Shown here piece after piece: positions 9,651 through 19,633 of a stretch of DNA of 35,192 nt (the first letter of the stretch is position 1; every line of letters begins with the position of its first letter). The notes under the pieces are model-generated. The model did no database searches. It saw only the letters and a program-made list of their open reading frames with translations, and was not told the DNA's origin. Source of the DNA: Clostridiales bacterium (GTDB lineage Bacteria > Bacillota > Clostridia > Lachnospirales > Lachnospiraceae); assembly GCA_014799595.1 (NCBI GenBank), contig JAAVHR010000141.1, forward strand, positions 1 through 35,192, in the 5' to 3' direction. The position numbers and the translations under genes were made by a program.

Positions 9651-9679
9651 TTGACGAAATGTAATGAATATTATAATAT
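9651..9679 (+). promoter_or_regulatory. Putative sigma-A-type promoter for the large surface protein
   Basis: TTGACG (9651-9656) followed 17 nt later by TAATAT (9674-9679) in a very AT-rich leader. Confidence 0.4.
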
Positions 9680-9824
9680 AAATATAATATACATATTTGG
9701 AAATGAGGTAATATAGCGTTAAATATTTTTATACATTTCTATTGAAGAGAATATATGGAAGCTCATACAGAAATGAAAGTAACTAGGAGAAAAGAACTTG
9801 GAAGTACAATTAGGAGGAAATGCT

Positions 9825-12800
9825 ATGAAAGAAAGAGTAAAGGTAAGAATACTAGCAATTGTATTAGCTGTTATAATGTGTGTGCCTAATATGAATATTA
9901 CATACAGTTATGCGGAAGAAACAGAAGAGATGGTAGAAATTATTTTTGTGGATGAGACAGAAGAATCTTGGGTTTCTAATGATAATGCTTGTATGGAACT
10001 TGTAGATAACACAAATGGTCACGATAAATATGATATGGAAAAAATTGATGAAGAAACTTGGAGTGTAGAAATTCCAATTGAGGCAAATAACATAACTTTT
10101 AACCGGTATAATAGTGATAAGACAATAAAATGGAATTCCTGGAGTGCAGGGGGAAGAGAGGGAAAATCTGTTTACTTGGCACAAGGAAGTGAATATGGTA
10201 TATGGTCAGATGAAGTTATGGTAGAAGAAGGGTTTAAAGAGGGTGATGTTGTATATTTAGATGTGTCGCATTTTAAAGACTGGGAAAATGAGGATGCACA
10301 GATATATATAAACTTTACCAATGCATCAAAAACAGAAAATGGTGGCAAGGATATAACAATCTCTACAGCAGATAAAAACTTGTATCAACCTAAAATTGTC
10401 AATATAAAAGCAGATACTAATGTATATGCTTATAAAGTTGCAGAAGAAGATGAAGGGAAAACGGTTTTAAGATTTTGGAGAGGTGACAAAGAAAAACTTT
10501 GGAATTGTTCCATACCTCTTTCTTATAGTGAATTTGTAGAAGGAAATGACAGTATTCGTATTTTAGGATGGAATGATACAGGAGAGAAGTACCAAGGAGA
10601 ATATCCAATAGATGAAGATCAGGATGGTGTGGAATATGCCATAGAAAAGTTGTTTGGAACATCCGATGTAAAAAGTGATACAGATGGAGATGGTCTTACC
10701 GATTATATAGAGATATATCAATCTGAAACAGATCCATGTATAAAAGATACCGACGAGAATGGAGTTGAAGATGGGGACGAGGATAGTGATGAAGATGGAC
10801 TAACCAATTTAGAAGAAGTACAATATGGAACCGATTTAGGAAAAAGTGATACAGATGGAGATGGTTTGAAAGATGGAGAAGAAAAGAACAAATATTATAC
10901 CAATCCTGTAAAGTATGATACAGATGATGATGGAATATCTGATGGTAATGAAGTGTTACTTGGGTTAAATCCATTAAAAATAAAATCAGATGGAGTTACT
11001 TTAGATGCAGAACGAACATTTGAACAGAAATTAGATGAGGGATGTATAGAGGAAGAATTATTAGAAGAGGAAAACTTGGTGAAACCTTATATTTCTGGAA
11101 ATGTTCCAGATGTTATTGATGAACATGTGACTATAGGATTGGAAGAATTAGATATACTAGAAGATAATCGTGCAGTGATAGGAAATCAAATTAATCTTGA
11201 AACTGATTATGCACAAGATACGAAGTTAGAACTTCATTTTGAATGTAACAGTGATAGAAAAGATTATTTTATGATTTGCCGATATGAGAATGATGAGATA
11301 ATTCCATGTGAAACAAATATCGAAGAAGATGATATCTGGACTATTGCAGAGAGTGGTTGCTATTTTGTAATGGATGCAGAGCAATTGTTGATGGATTTAG
11401 ATATTCCAATTACTGACTATAAAGAGGAAACAAAGAAAACGACATTCAATACTATATTAAAGAATAGCAGCACAGAAAAATCTACTAATAATCAGGTAGG
11501 GGAAGATTGGTATGAGAAAAATTATACATTAGTAGATGAAGATGGAAATAAAATCGAAGAATCTTCAAAGAGTATAAGTAATTATTCTACAAAAAATGAG
11601 GGAATTCATTATATACTTTCATCTGCGGCAGAACAGACATGCAAAGAGACTGCCAATATAAACAATAAAATATCCGGACAGGCAGATGTTGTTTTTGTGA
11701 TTGACTCAACTGGATCTATGTCAGGGACAATCAATAATGTAGTTTCCAATATAGATGAATTTGTTGATGCATTAACTTCTAATTATGCGGTAAAGGCAAA
11801 TTTTGCACTAATTGATTACAAGGATATTACTTGTGCAAATGAAGAGACTGTTTTGGTAAAGAATGGCACATCCAATTGGTTTACAGATGCTACGGAGTTT
11901 AAAAATTGTATAAATAGTATTTATGTAAGTGGTGGTGGTGATGTACCCGAAACAGCACTGGATGGTCTTGCAATGGCATCACAACTAGATTTTAGAAAAA
12001 ATGCAAACAAGTTTATTGTTTTGGTGACAGATGCGGATTATAAGAATGAAAATAATTACGAGATTTCTTCTATGGAAGAAATGGTATCTATACTATCAGA
12101 TTCAAATATTGTAACATCTGTAATTACGAGTGATACTTATGAATCAACCTATCATAATCTATATACAGATACAAATGGTGTATTCGGTAACATAAATGGA
12201 AATTTTAGTGAGGAATTATTAAAATTAGCTGAAAAAATTGGGGATGTTGTCAATGATGGTAGTTGGGTATTATTAAATGATTTTCAGTATGTTAAAATAA
12301 ACTCTATAGATATTACAGATGGGACAGATACAGACGGAGATGGCTTAACGGATGCTGAGGAGTTGGGAGAGGAAGTAGAAACAGATTTGACTCCTTATAT
12401 AAAGGGAGTGTTAAAAAGGTATAATAAGCCCTATGCATGTTACCAAGGCAAGACATTTGTGAAAACTTATAAATATAAGTCTAGTCCTGTGGAATTAGAT
12501 ACAGATTATGATGGTATTCCGGATAGAAAGGATGACAATCCGAAAAGCAATAAGTTTGAAGGAAAAATGCATGTTGATGTTGGTAGGAAGAATAAGCTAA
12601 ATATGAGTTTAGAGAAAACTTGCAATGTAGAATTTTCGGTTAATTATCGAAATATGTTTGATAACAATAAGAAATATAAAAAACAATTAGCAGTATTATC
12701 AAGTTTATTTGCAGCAGATATATACGAGGACGCTTACATTAAAGTTACAAAAGGTGCAGAAGGTGGTTCTCCGAAGAGTCAAATAGATTTTGCAGAATTA

Positions 12801-13946
12801 TTTGGCTTAAAAGATGTAGAGGATATAGAGGTGAAAGGTGGCAAATACGATTCAGATGATGTAACCGAATTTGTGGTAGGTCATAGGAATGTATATTATA
12901 ATAATGAACATAGGGAAATATTTATATTAGTGGTTAGAGGAACCAATGGAACAAATGCAGAATGGTCCAGTAACTTTGATGTGGGTGCAGATGATGATGC
13001 TTATTATGGTAAAGTAGGAACCAATCATCCGGATTGGAAGAATAAAATAAACCATAAGGGCTTTGATGTAACAGCCAATAGAGTATTAAAGGAATATAAT
13101 GATTATATAAAAAGACATCAATTAGACAAGAGCAAATGTAAAAAAAGTATTTTAATTACTGGACATTCCAGAGGAGCTGCTATTGCCAATTTGCTAGGGG
13201 CTCATTTTGAAGAGGATAAAGAGTATAAATCTTATACCTATACATTTGCATCTCCAGGTACCACAACAGACAGTGATGCAAGTAATAAGAAGTATAATTC
13301 TGTTAAAAATATTGTAAATAAAGATGATTTGATACCATGTTTGCCGTTGGAAAAATGGGGATTTGCAAGATATGGTGTTACAAAAAGCATTAGTGTGGAA
13401 AAGGAATATGAACATAAAGGTCCTCGGATTTTTGTGAAAAAAGGCACATGGGAATGGCTAATGAAAAGAGATTATAATAATGATGGAGGTGTTTCGAGAA
13501 CCATTGGAAAATTTGAAAAGATAGCAAATAATCGAAAACAATTATACATATATGATTCTTCCAAAGAAGGGAAAGTGAACGTTGATAATACTCTTTATCC
13601 TGGAAAGGCAACTGTAAAAAAAGGCAAAAATGGTTTAATAAACAGGTTAAAAAAAGCTAAGTTAGAACATTTTTGCAAGTTTAATATATTAAAAAGTCAA
13701 GGTAGGTATTATATTGAAACAACTTACTGTCCAGCATACTTGATGCAAAATCTTGCCAATATGGCGAGTGGAGTAGGTCCCACAACTGGGTATAGGACAA
13801 ATGGAAAGTATGATGAAGCAAAGAAATCCTTTATATTATCAAGTGGAAAAGTGTGGGAAAACTGTCCTGTAGGAGGAATGACACATCCTCACATGCAGCC
13901 TACTTATTATCTGATTGCCTATAACAATTTTAAGAAGTTGAAATAA
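9825..13946 (+). CDS. Large secreted protein: calcium-type D-rich (TSP3-like) repeats, vWA domain, class 3 lipase-like domain
   Basis: RBS AGGAGG then ATG 9825; signal peptide VRILAIVLAVIMCVPNMNITYSYA; DTDGDGLTDYIE-type repeats; vWA MIDAS DVVFVIDSTGSMSG; lipase nucleophile elbow ITGHSRGAAIANLLG. Confidence 0.85.
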   Translation: MKERVKVRILAIVLAVIMCVPNMNITYSYAEETEEMVEIIFVDETEESWVSNDNACMELVDNTNGHDKYDMEKIDEETWSVEIPIEANNITFNRYNSDKTIKWNSWSAGGREGKSVYLAQGSEYGIWSDEVMVEEGFKEGDVVYLDVSHFKDWENEDAQIYINFTNASKTENGGKDITISTADKNLYQPKIVNIKADTNVYAYKVAEEDEGKTVLRFWRGDKEKLWNCSIPLSYSEFVEGNDSIRILGWNDTGEKYQGEYPIDEDQDGVEYAIEKLFGTSDVKSDTDGDGLTDYIEIYQSETDPCIKDTDENGVEDGDEDSDEDGLTNLEEVQYGTDLGKSDTDGDGLKDGEEKNKYYTNPVKYDTDDDGISDGNEVLLGLNPLKIKSDGVTLDAERTFEQKLDEGCIEEELLEEENLVKPYISGNVPDVIDEHVTIGLEELDILEDNRAVIGNQINLETDYAQDTKLELHFECNSDRKDYFMICRYENDEIIPCETNIEEDDIWTIAESGCYFVMDAEQLLMDLDIPITDYKEETKKTTFNTILKNSSTEKSTNNQVGEDWYEKNYTLVDEDGNKIEESSKSISNYSTKNEGIHYILSSAAEQTCKETANINNKISGQADVVFVIDSTGSMSGTINNVVSNIDEFVDALTSNYAVKANFALIDYKDITCANEETVLVKNGTSNWFTDATEFKNCINSIYVSGGGDVPETALDGLAMASQLDFRKNANKFIVLVTDADYKNENNYEISSMEEMVSILSDSNIVTSVITSDTYESTYHNLYTDTNGVFGNINGNFSEELLKLAEKIGDVVNDGSWVLLNDFQYVKINSIDITDGTDTDGDGLTDAEELGEEVETDLTPYIKGVLKRYNKPYACYQGKTFVKTYKYKSSPVELDTDYDGIPDRKDDNPKSNKFEGKMHVDVGRKNKLNMSLEKTCNVEFSVNYRNMFDNNKKYKKQLAVLSSLFAADIYEDAYIKVTKGAEGGSPKSQIDFAELFGLKDVEDIEVKGGKYDSDDVTEFVVGHRNVYYNNEHREIFILVVRGTNGTNAEWSSNFDVGADDDAYYGKVGTNHPDWKNKINHKGFDVTANRVLKEYNDYIKRHQLDKSKCKKSILITGHSRGAAIANLLGAHFEEDKEYKSYTYTFASPGTTTDSDASNKKYNSVKNIVNKDDLIPCLPLEKWGFARYGVTKSISVEKEYEHKGPRIFVKKGTWEWLMKRDYNNDGGVSRTIGKFEKIANNRKQLYIYDSSKEGKVNVDNTLYPGKATVKKGKNGLINRLKKAKLEHFCKFNILKSQGRYYIETTYCPAYLMQNLANMASGVGPTTGYRTNGKYDEAKKSFILSSGKVWENCPVGGMTHPHMQPTYYLIAYNNFKKLK

Positions 13947-14190
13947 GGAGTATAAAATAATTTGTGAAAAAATTAACCCTCTTTCAAATCTCTTAGAACT
14001 TTTTCTATATTTTGTAAATTCCAGTCTAGTCTCAAAGGTTAGGATTGACCGAAAGCTGAAATCAAGGGAATTGGTCATTGGGAGAGCGAAAGAGGGCGGT
14101 AGGTACTTAGATGGTGAAAATGTTGACTTTACTATGTTTCAGTTAATTTTTGAGTTGGAAATTGATATTGCAAAAAGAAGGAGAAATTGA

Positions 14191-15159
14191 ATGAAAGAAA
14201 TACAAGATGTAATAAAACATTCGTTAAAAATTATGCTTCTTGGCATTTTTATGTATATAGTTAGTTTTTGGATCATTCCACTAGGTTATAAAGTATTCGT
14301 GTTTTTATTTGGAATATGGGTTGTAGATTTGGAGGGATGTTTAATATTTATTTCATGGATATCACAAGGGATTATTGTCGCAATTAGTATGAGGAAAGTA
14401 AGGGATTGGAAGATTATTTTTTACTGGCTGATGGGTGATTTATTATATTGTTGCCTTATTGCGGTTTATCATCCTCCTGGATTATATGGAATTGGAGTTA
14501 GAGGAACTCTGTTTAGTTCGGAATATACATTTGAAACAAGCATGTTTGATTTGATGTTAGCATTGGCACAGGTTGTCATTATACAAGTTTGGGTAGAAAT
14601 GGTAGTGGGAATATCTCGGCTGATAAAGAGATGGAGAATATCTCACAATTTCGAAAAACTGGAAAAGCCAAACATAAAAAGCGGGAATTCTCCTTACAAT
14701 CTGGAAAAGTCAAATATAAAAAGCAATAGTTTTCTTGTGAAGTGTATGCTAAGTGTAGGTATAACCCTATTACTTTTTGTGGTAGCATTTCTAAAGGAGT
14801 ATTTTTTTGGCTTTTTCGATTTTTGGCTTGAGGTGGGGGTATTTTTGCTAGAAATTATTTCTATAATTGCAATATGGTCTAATAAGCATATAAGAGGTTA
14901 CAATATATATTTATATATTCTTGGAACGATTTTATTTGAAATTATTTTATTGATTACTATATGGTCTGGACATATGGGAGAAATAGAGCGTGAATATTTG
15001 TTAGCCTATCATTTTGAATTTGACAATATGGATGTAGTATCTGAATTCTTATCGGAATTGGTGGCAGCTTTTGCAGGGGCAGTTATAATAGTAGTATTAA
15101 TACGGCTAGTAGTAGGATTGTATCAACTGATAAAGAGACATAAAAGTAGAAATGAGTGA
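14191..15159 (+). CDS. Multi-TM membrane protein (paralog a1)
   Basis: 322 aa with several hydrophobic segments; close paralog of 16430..17353. Confidence 0.75.
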   Translation: MKEIQDVIKHSLKIMLLGIFMYIVSFWIIPLGYKVFVFLFGIWVVDLEGCLIFISWISQGIIVAISMRKVRDWKIIFYWLMGDLLYCCLIAVYHPPGLYGIGVRGTLFSSEYTFETSMFDLMLALAQVVIIQVWVEMVVGISRLIKRWRISHNFEKLEKPNIKSGNSPYNLEKSNIKSNSFLVKCMLSVGITLLLFVVAFLKEYFFGFFDFWLEVGVFLLEIISIIAIWSNKHIRGYNIYLYILGTILFEIILLITIWSGHMGEIEREYLLAYHFEFDNMDVVSEFLSELVAAFAGAVIIVVLIRLVVGLYQLIKRHKSRNE

Positions 15160-16199
15160 CAGGAATGAAAGCTAAAAAAGTTATAAAAATTTGGAAAATT
15201 ATTATTATATTTATAAAAAAAATATTATTAAGTACTGGTATATCTGTTTTGTTATATATATTGTTTGAGTTGCTACCATGGTTTTTAACTCTGGATGGTG
15301 GGTGGAATACATATGTATATATTTGGGGCTTTATCTTGTTGGAAATTGTTTTTCTGGCAGCTATATGGTTTAGAAAATGCAAAGAATGGTGTCCCGTATT
15401 TGCTTTTATTGTTATTTTTTTATCTTTGCTCAATATTTTTTATTATGAATGTATAAGTACCGATTTAGAGGCTACATGGCATTTTCATTCTGCACATAAC
15501 ATACCATTTTCGAAGTTTGAAATAACAAAAAGTTATAAATCTAAGGTTTCTTTTAGTCTTTTTGGTAGTGGTGAAAGTACCCCTCGAGGTGCAGATATTT
15601 TGTATAATGGAATAAAATGTTCTGTATATAATATAGATGGCAAATGGGTAGATAATTATGAGGAGCTTTTGGCTTTTTCAGAGCTAAATCCAAAAGCAAT
15701 GGGGCAGTTAGATTCCATTATGGCAGAAAGTAAGAAAAAGTATCAAATATTTTTGCATCCCTTCCGTAGAAGTGCTTTTGAATGTACATACGACATTATA
15801 TTGTATACAAAAGATAAAGTTTTGGAAAAGGAAAAGATTGTGGAATTGGATACACGTCTCTCAGACATGAATAAAAAAAATGGTGAATATTCGACTTGGT
15901 CAGATGTTTCATTAATCACATATCATCTATATATTGTAAGAGACAAAAAATTATATAACAAACTGTGTAAGGTAAAGAAATATCAAGATTCAGAAGATTA
16001 TGAAGAGACTGATGAAATATTGACAGCATTATATTCTTCTGATGAGTTGTCATACATTTATGTAACTGACAGATATGACTATAATGTATTTCAAGATTAT
16101 GGAAATACCAATAGCAAACAAAAGACAACCATTTTCCGCTATTCCTCGTATCCAGATCAAAAGATTAAGTTGGGTGTATATGCAATAGAGGAGAATTAG
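15156..16199 (+). CDS. Membrane-anchored protein (paralog b1)
   Basis: ORF with GTG 15156 or ATG 15165 start; N-terminal TM segments and soluble C-terminus; paralog of the remnant at 17350..17729. Confidence 0.7.
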   Translation: MTGMKAKKVIKIWKIIIIFIKKILLSTGISVLLYILFELLPWFLTLDGGWNTYVYIWGFILLEIVFLAAIWFRKCKEWCPVFAFIVIFLSLLNIFYYECISTDLEATWHFHSAHNIPFSKFEITKSYKSKVSFSLFGSGESTPRGADILYNGIKCSVYNIDGKWVDNYEELLAFSELNPKAMGQLDSIMAESKKKYQIFLHPFRRSAFECTYDIILYTKDKVLEKEKIVELDTRLSDMNKKNGEYSTWSDVSLITYHLYIVRDKKLYNKLCKVKKYQDSEDYEETDEILTALYSSDELSYIYVTDRYDYNVFQDYGNTNSKQKTTIFRYSSYPDQKIKLGVYAIEEN

Positions 16200-16429
16200 A
16201 GAATGAATAATTTATATTTAGTATAAATTTATAAAATGAAATGCAAGATAATAAATACAAATTTTAAGGGTTATGAAAAAATCTGATGAGAATACATTTG
16301 GTTTTCTTTTTAATAAAAAAGGTGAGAGAAATTGGGGGGTATCAAAAATGGAGTGCAAAAAGGAATGGTGTAATAACAATATACAAGACAATAATTTTAA
16401 AGAACATTAAATATTTGAGGAGAAGTCGG

Positions 16430-17353
16430 ATGAAAGAAATACAAGATTCATTAAAAATTATGCTTCTAGGCATTCTTATGTATATAGTTAGCTTTTTGAT
16501 TATTCCATTTGGATGTTTTTTAGTGTACAGTTTGGCAGGGATTTTTTCATTAATTTCAGATTTTATTATTGCTGTAGTTGGTATGAAGAAGGTAAAGGAT
16601 TGGAAAATCATTTTTTACTGGCTGATGGGGGATTTGTTATACTGTTGCCTTATTGCGGTTTATCATCTTCCGGGATTATATGGAATTGGAGTCAGAGGAT
16701 CTTTATTTAGTCCAGAAAATACATACGAAACAGATATGTTTGAATTGATGTTAGCTTTAGGAGAGGTTTTTATCACACAAGTTTTGGTAGGAATGGTGTT
16801 GGGATTATCACGATTGATAAAGAAATGGAAGACATCTCATGTTTTAAAAAAAATGGAAAAGGCAGGTGGCAGTTCAGATATAAAAACTGGAAATTTACCT
16901 GATAATATGGAAATATCAGACATAAAAAGTAATAATTTTCTTATAAAGTGTACATTAAGTGCAGGTATAACTATTTTACTTTTGGCAGTAATGTTTTTAA
17001 TGGAATACTTTTTTGGTATTTTAGATTTTCTTCGTGCAATGGGTGTGTTTTTACTGGGAATTATTTCTTTAATTGCAATTTGGTCTAAAAAACACAGAAA
17101 AGGTTACAATACATATTTATACATTTTTGGAATGATTCTATTTGAAATTATTTTACTGATTATGATATGGTCCAGACAAATGGCAGAAAGCGAGAAAGAA
17201 TATTTATTAATCAATCAATTGGAATTTAATATTATGGATGTGATATCCGAACTGGTGCCAGGATTTGCAGGGGCAGTTATTATAGTAGTCCTAATTAGCT
17301 TAGTAGTGGGATTATGTCAACTGGTAAAGAGATATAAAAATAGAAATGAGTGA
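16430..17353 (+). CDS. Multi-TM membrane protein (paralog a2)
   Basis: Start set to ATG 16430 behind GAGGAGAAG; MKEIQDSLKIMLLGILMYIVSFLIIPFG aligns to a1. Confidence 0.75.
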   Translation: MKEIQDSLKIMLLGILMYIVSFLIIPFGCFLVYSLAGIFSLISDFIIAVVGMKKVKDWKIIFYWLMGDLLYCCLIAVYHLPGLYGIGVRGSLFSPENTYETDMFELMLALGEVFITQVLVGMVLGLSRLIKKWKTSHVLKKMEKAGGSSDIKTGNLPDNMEISDIKSNNFLIKCTLSAGITILLLAVMFLMEYFFGILDFLRAMGVFLLGIISLIAIWSKKHRKGYNTYLYIFGMILFEIILLIMIWSRQMAESEKEYLLINQLEFNIMDVISELVPGFAGAVIIVVLISLVVGLCQLVKRYKNRNE

Positions 17354-17729
17354 TTAAAATGAAGGCTAAAAAAGATATAAAAGTTTGGAAGATTATCATT
17401 ACAACTATTAAAAGATTGTTAATGAGTATAGGCATAACTGCGTTGCTTGTTACTGTATATGCCTTGTTACGGGTTGTTGTTCTTACTTTAGATGGTGGCT
17501 GGAATACCGTTGTGTATAATTTTGGATTTATTTTGCTAGAAATTTTTGCCCTAGTAGGGATATGGTTTGAAAAGCACAGAGAATGGTGTACAGTATTTAC
17601 GAAACGGATAGGTATAACAACAATGTGTTTTTAGAGTATGGGAATACTGGCAGTGCAAGAAAAACAACGATTTTTCTCTATTCATCCTCAAATGAAGAAA
17701 TAAAGTTGGAAGTATATTCAACAAGGTAG
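17350..17729 (+). pseudogene. Remnant of membrane-anchored protein (paralog b2), internal deletion plus frameshift
   Basis: ORF 17350..17634 matches the b1 N-terminus to EWCTVF; shifted frame then reads DRYNNNVFLEYGNTGSARKTTIFLYSSSNEEIKLEVYSTR, matching the b1 C-terminus DRYDYNVFQDYGNTNSKQKTTIFRYSSYPDQKIKLGVYAIEEN. Confidence 0.85.
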
Positions 17730-17829
17730 TGATTTTGGAGAAGAAGAGATGAAAAACATGTCATAATTTTGAAAAATGGGGAAATTCAAATATAATATTC
17801 CTGTTATGAATAAGGCAATAAGATTACAG

Positions 17830-17857
17830 GCAGGAGACAATAAAAAGTGTCTCCTGC
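17830..17857. terminator. Hairpin between convergent genes, possible terminator
   Basis: GCAGGAGACA-ATAAAAAG-TGTCTCCTGC perfect 10-bp stem; no strong T-run. Confidence 0.4.
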
Positions 17858-17916
17858 TTGTAATATAGAATACGGATAAGTAAGGTTTATTAAAGAGTCG
17901 TATTGAATAAAAATGT

Positions 17917-18705
17917 TTATTTAATCAGAGAGGATATAACAGATATGATTTCATCTTCGGTTAGGTTTTTCACATAAATTAGAAAACAAACATCCTTATA
18001 TATAAAGTTCGCAGAATATTCGCCTGTATTTATATTCAAGGCAATAAAAACTTTCTCACCATTTATTTCAGATGTTTCAAAATCTTCACCATTCTTTTGC
18101 CTATTTGTTATACTATTTGTTATAAGGGATTGAGTATAGCTGCTTTTACCTCCAATAACATAGATGAGGCGTTTGCAATTGTTACTTGAGTATTCTAAGC
18201 TAAATCCATCAAAATACACTTCACCTGTACCAAAGTTTCGTTTATAGATACAAAAGTTGTCCTGTCCATTCTTAGCAGTCAGATCTTGTGGCACTTTGGG
18301 ATACACATTAGTACCATAATATGCAAGTCCTTGTTTTTTAGAAAGCTTCACTTCATCATCATTACGTATACAAATGCCATTTGTAAAAGTTATTGAATCT
18401 AATTCGGACACTTGATTGATATGAATCACATTTTCTTTTGCAGGCTTACCTTTTGATGGGAGGGATGAAACCTTATTATTCATAACATCTAAGGCATCTG
18501 GTGTGACAGCATTCTCTGGTATTGGGGCAGGTGTTTGTTGAAAAAATCCATTTTGCATAACCCTAAAACCAGCAAATGCCAGAAGGCAAAAGCAAGCTGT
18601 TAAAGATAAGGTTTTAAATAATGTTTTTCTCTTTTGTTTTTGTGTTGTTTTGTATTTATCTCTGCGGCAGAATACATTGGCTATTACATCATCATGGTTT
18701 TTCAT
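17917..18705 (-). CDS. Putative anti-sigma factor / DUF4367-like membrane protein
   Basis: 262 aa; N-terminal cytoplasmic part, single TM (LFKTLSLTACFCLLAFAGFRVM); overlaps the upstream sigma factor by 4 nt. Confidence 0.65.
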   Translation of the reverse strand: MKNHDDVIANVFCRRDKYKTTQKQKRKTLFKTLSLTACFCLLAFAGFRVMQNGFFQQTPAPIPENAVTPDALDVMNNKVSSLPSKGKPAKENVIHINQVSELDSITFTNGICIRNDDEVKLSKKQGLAYYGTNVYPKVPQDLTAKNGQDNFCIYKRNFGTGEVYFDGFSLEYSSNNCKRLIYVIGGKSSYTQSLITNSITNRQKNGEDFETSEINGEKVFIALNINTGEYSANFIYKDVCFLIYVKNLTEDEIISVISSLIK

Positions 18706-19250
18706 AATATGAAATCCTCCTTTTCAAGTTTTGATTTAAGGGCAAGTCTTGCCCGACTCACAAGATGTTCTACACTGTTTACAGACTTTTTCATTATTTG
18801 GGCAATTTCTTTCATACTCAGGTTTTCATAGTATGTAAGCCAAAGTACTTGACGGTACTCTATCTTGAGTTTTTGCATTGCCCGATGAATAATGATTTTT
18901 CGTTCTTCCCGAAGATAGTTCTGCTCAATGTCTTTGTCATCAGAAACCATTTCTGTAAGAGTGTCTATTGGCACAGTATTGTGTCTGGAACTATGGCGCA
19001 TATAATCAAGTACAATATTTCTTCCAATAGCATATAACCAAGTTTTAAAGGAAGATTTGCCCTTAAATTTTGGTTTTTTTGTTATCAATTTTACGAAAGT
19101 GTCTTCAGCCAATTCCTCAGCAACGGTAAGATTATGTACATAGGTGTTTAAATAAAGAGTTAGTCCATCATAGCAGTCATCTATGATCTTGGCAAAACTG
19201 TTATCATCACCATCAAGAAAACAGCGATAGTTACTTGCTCCACTATCCAT
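18702..19250 (-). CDS. ECF-type RNA polymerase sigma factor
   Basis: 182 aa; region 2 (AEELAEDTFVKLITKKPKFKGKSSFKTWLYAIGRNIVLDYMR) and region 4 (LTYYENLSMKEIAQIMKKSVNSVEHLVSRARLALK). Confidence 0.9.
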   Translation of the reverse strand: MDSGASNYRCFLDGDDNSFAKIIDDCYDGLTLYLNTYVHNLTVAEELAEDTFVKLITKKPKFKGKSSFKTWLYAIGRNIVLDYMRHSSRHNTVPIDTLTEMVSDDKDIEQNYLREERKIIIHRAMQKLKIEYRQVLWLTYYENLSMKEIAQIMKKSVNSVEHLVSRARLALKSKLEKEDFIL

Positions 19251-19380
19251 CTATTCACTCCTTTCTCAAAGTCTTTTCTTTTTTTCACTTATTAGACGGA
19301 TAAAAAAAGTAAATCCTGCCACAAAAATTAGAATTTTATTGTAATTCTAAAGTGATTATGAAAAATACAAAGTTCTATAG

Positions 19381-19503
19381 CAAATAGTAACGGAATCCAG
19401 CCTATTTATAATTCACCTTTGGCGAAAGGCTGAATTCTTGGATGTTTTACATTCTTGGCACATAGCTTGACAGCAAGTGTCATGCTTGTGAGTGAACAGT
19501 AAC
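19381..19503. repeat. Degenerate copy of the 145-bp hairpin element (copy C)
   Basis: CAAATAGTAACGGAATCCAGCCTATTTATAATTCACCTTTGGCGAAAGGCTGAATTC...AGCTTGACAGCAAGTGTCATGCT...GTGAACAGTAAC; matches the reverse complement of 32951-33095; left hairpin arm degraded. Confidence 0.75.
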
Positions 19504-19633
19504 ATTTATCATACTACAGAAATGGTTAATTTCAAACAGTTCTTTTCTCGTAATAAATTTCGTGTTATAATTTTTTATAACGATAATGAAGATACAAAGT
19601 AAATAAGTACAGAGGGAAGAAAGGAATGAAAGT

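Noticed and set aside
10417-10974. Minus-strand ORFs opposite the D-rich repeats
   Set aside because: His/Leu-rich antisense translations of Asp-rich coding repeats; composition artefact.
19341-19511. TSD for degenerate copy C
   Set aside because: The right boundary is clear (19503) but the left hairpin arm is decayed and no convincing 8-bp repeat of ATTTATCA was found upstream.
19563-19580. GTTATAATTTTTTATAAC palindrome upstream of the aminotransferase
   Set aside because: Low-complexity AT palindrome; too little to call an operator.
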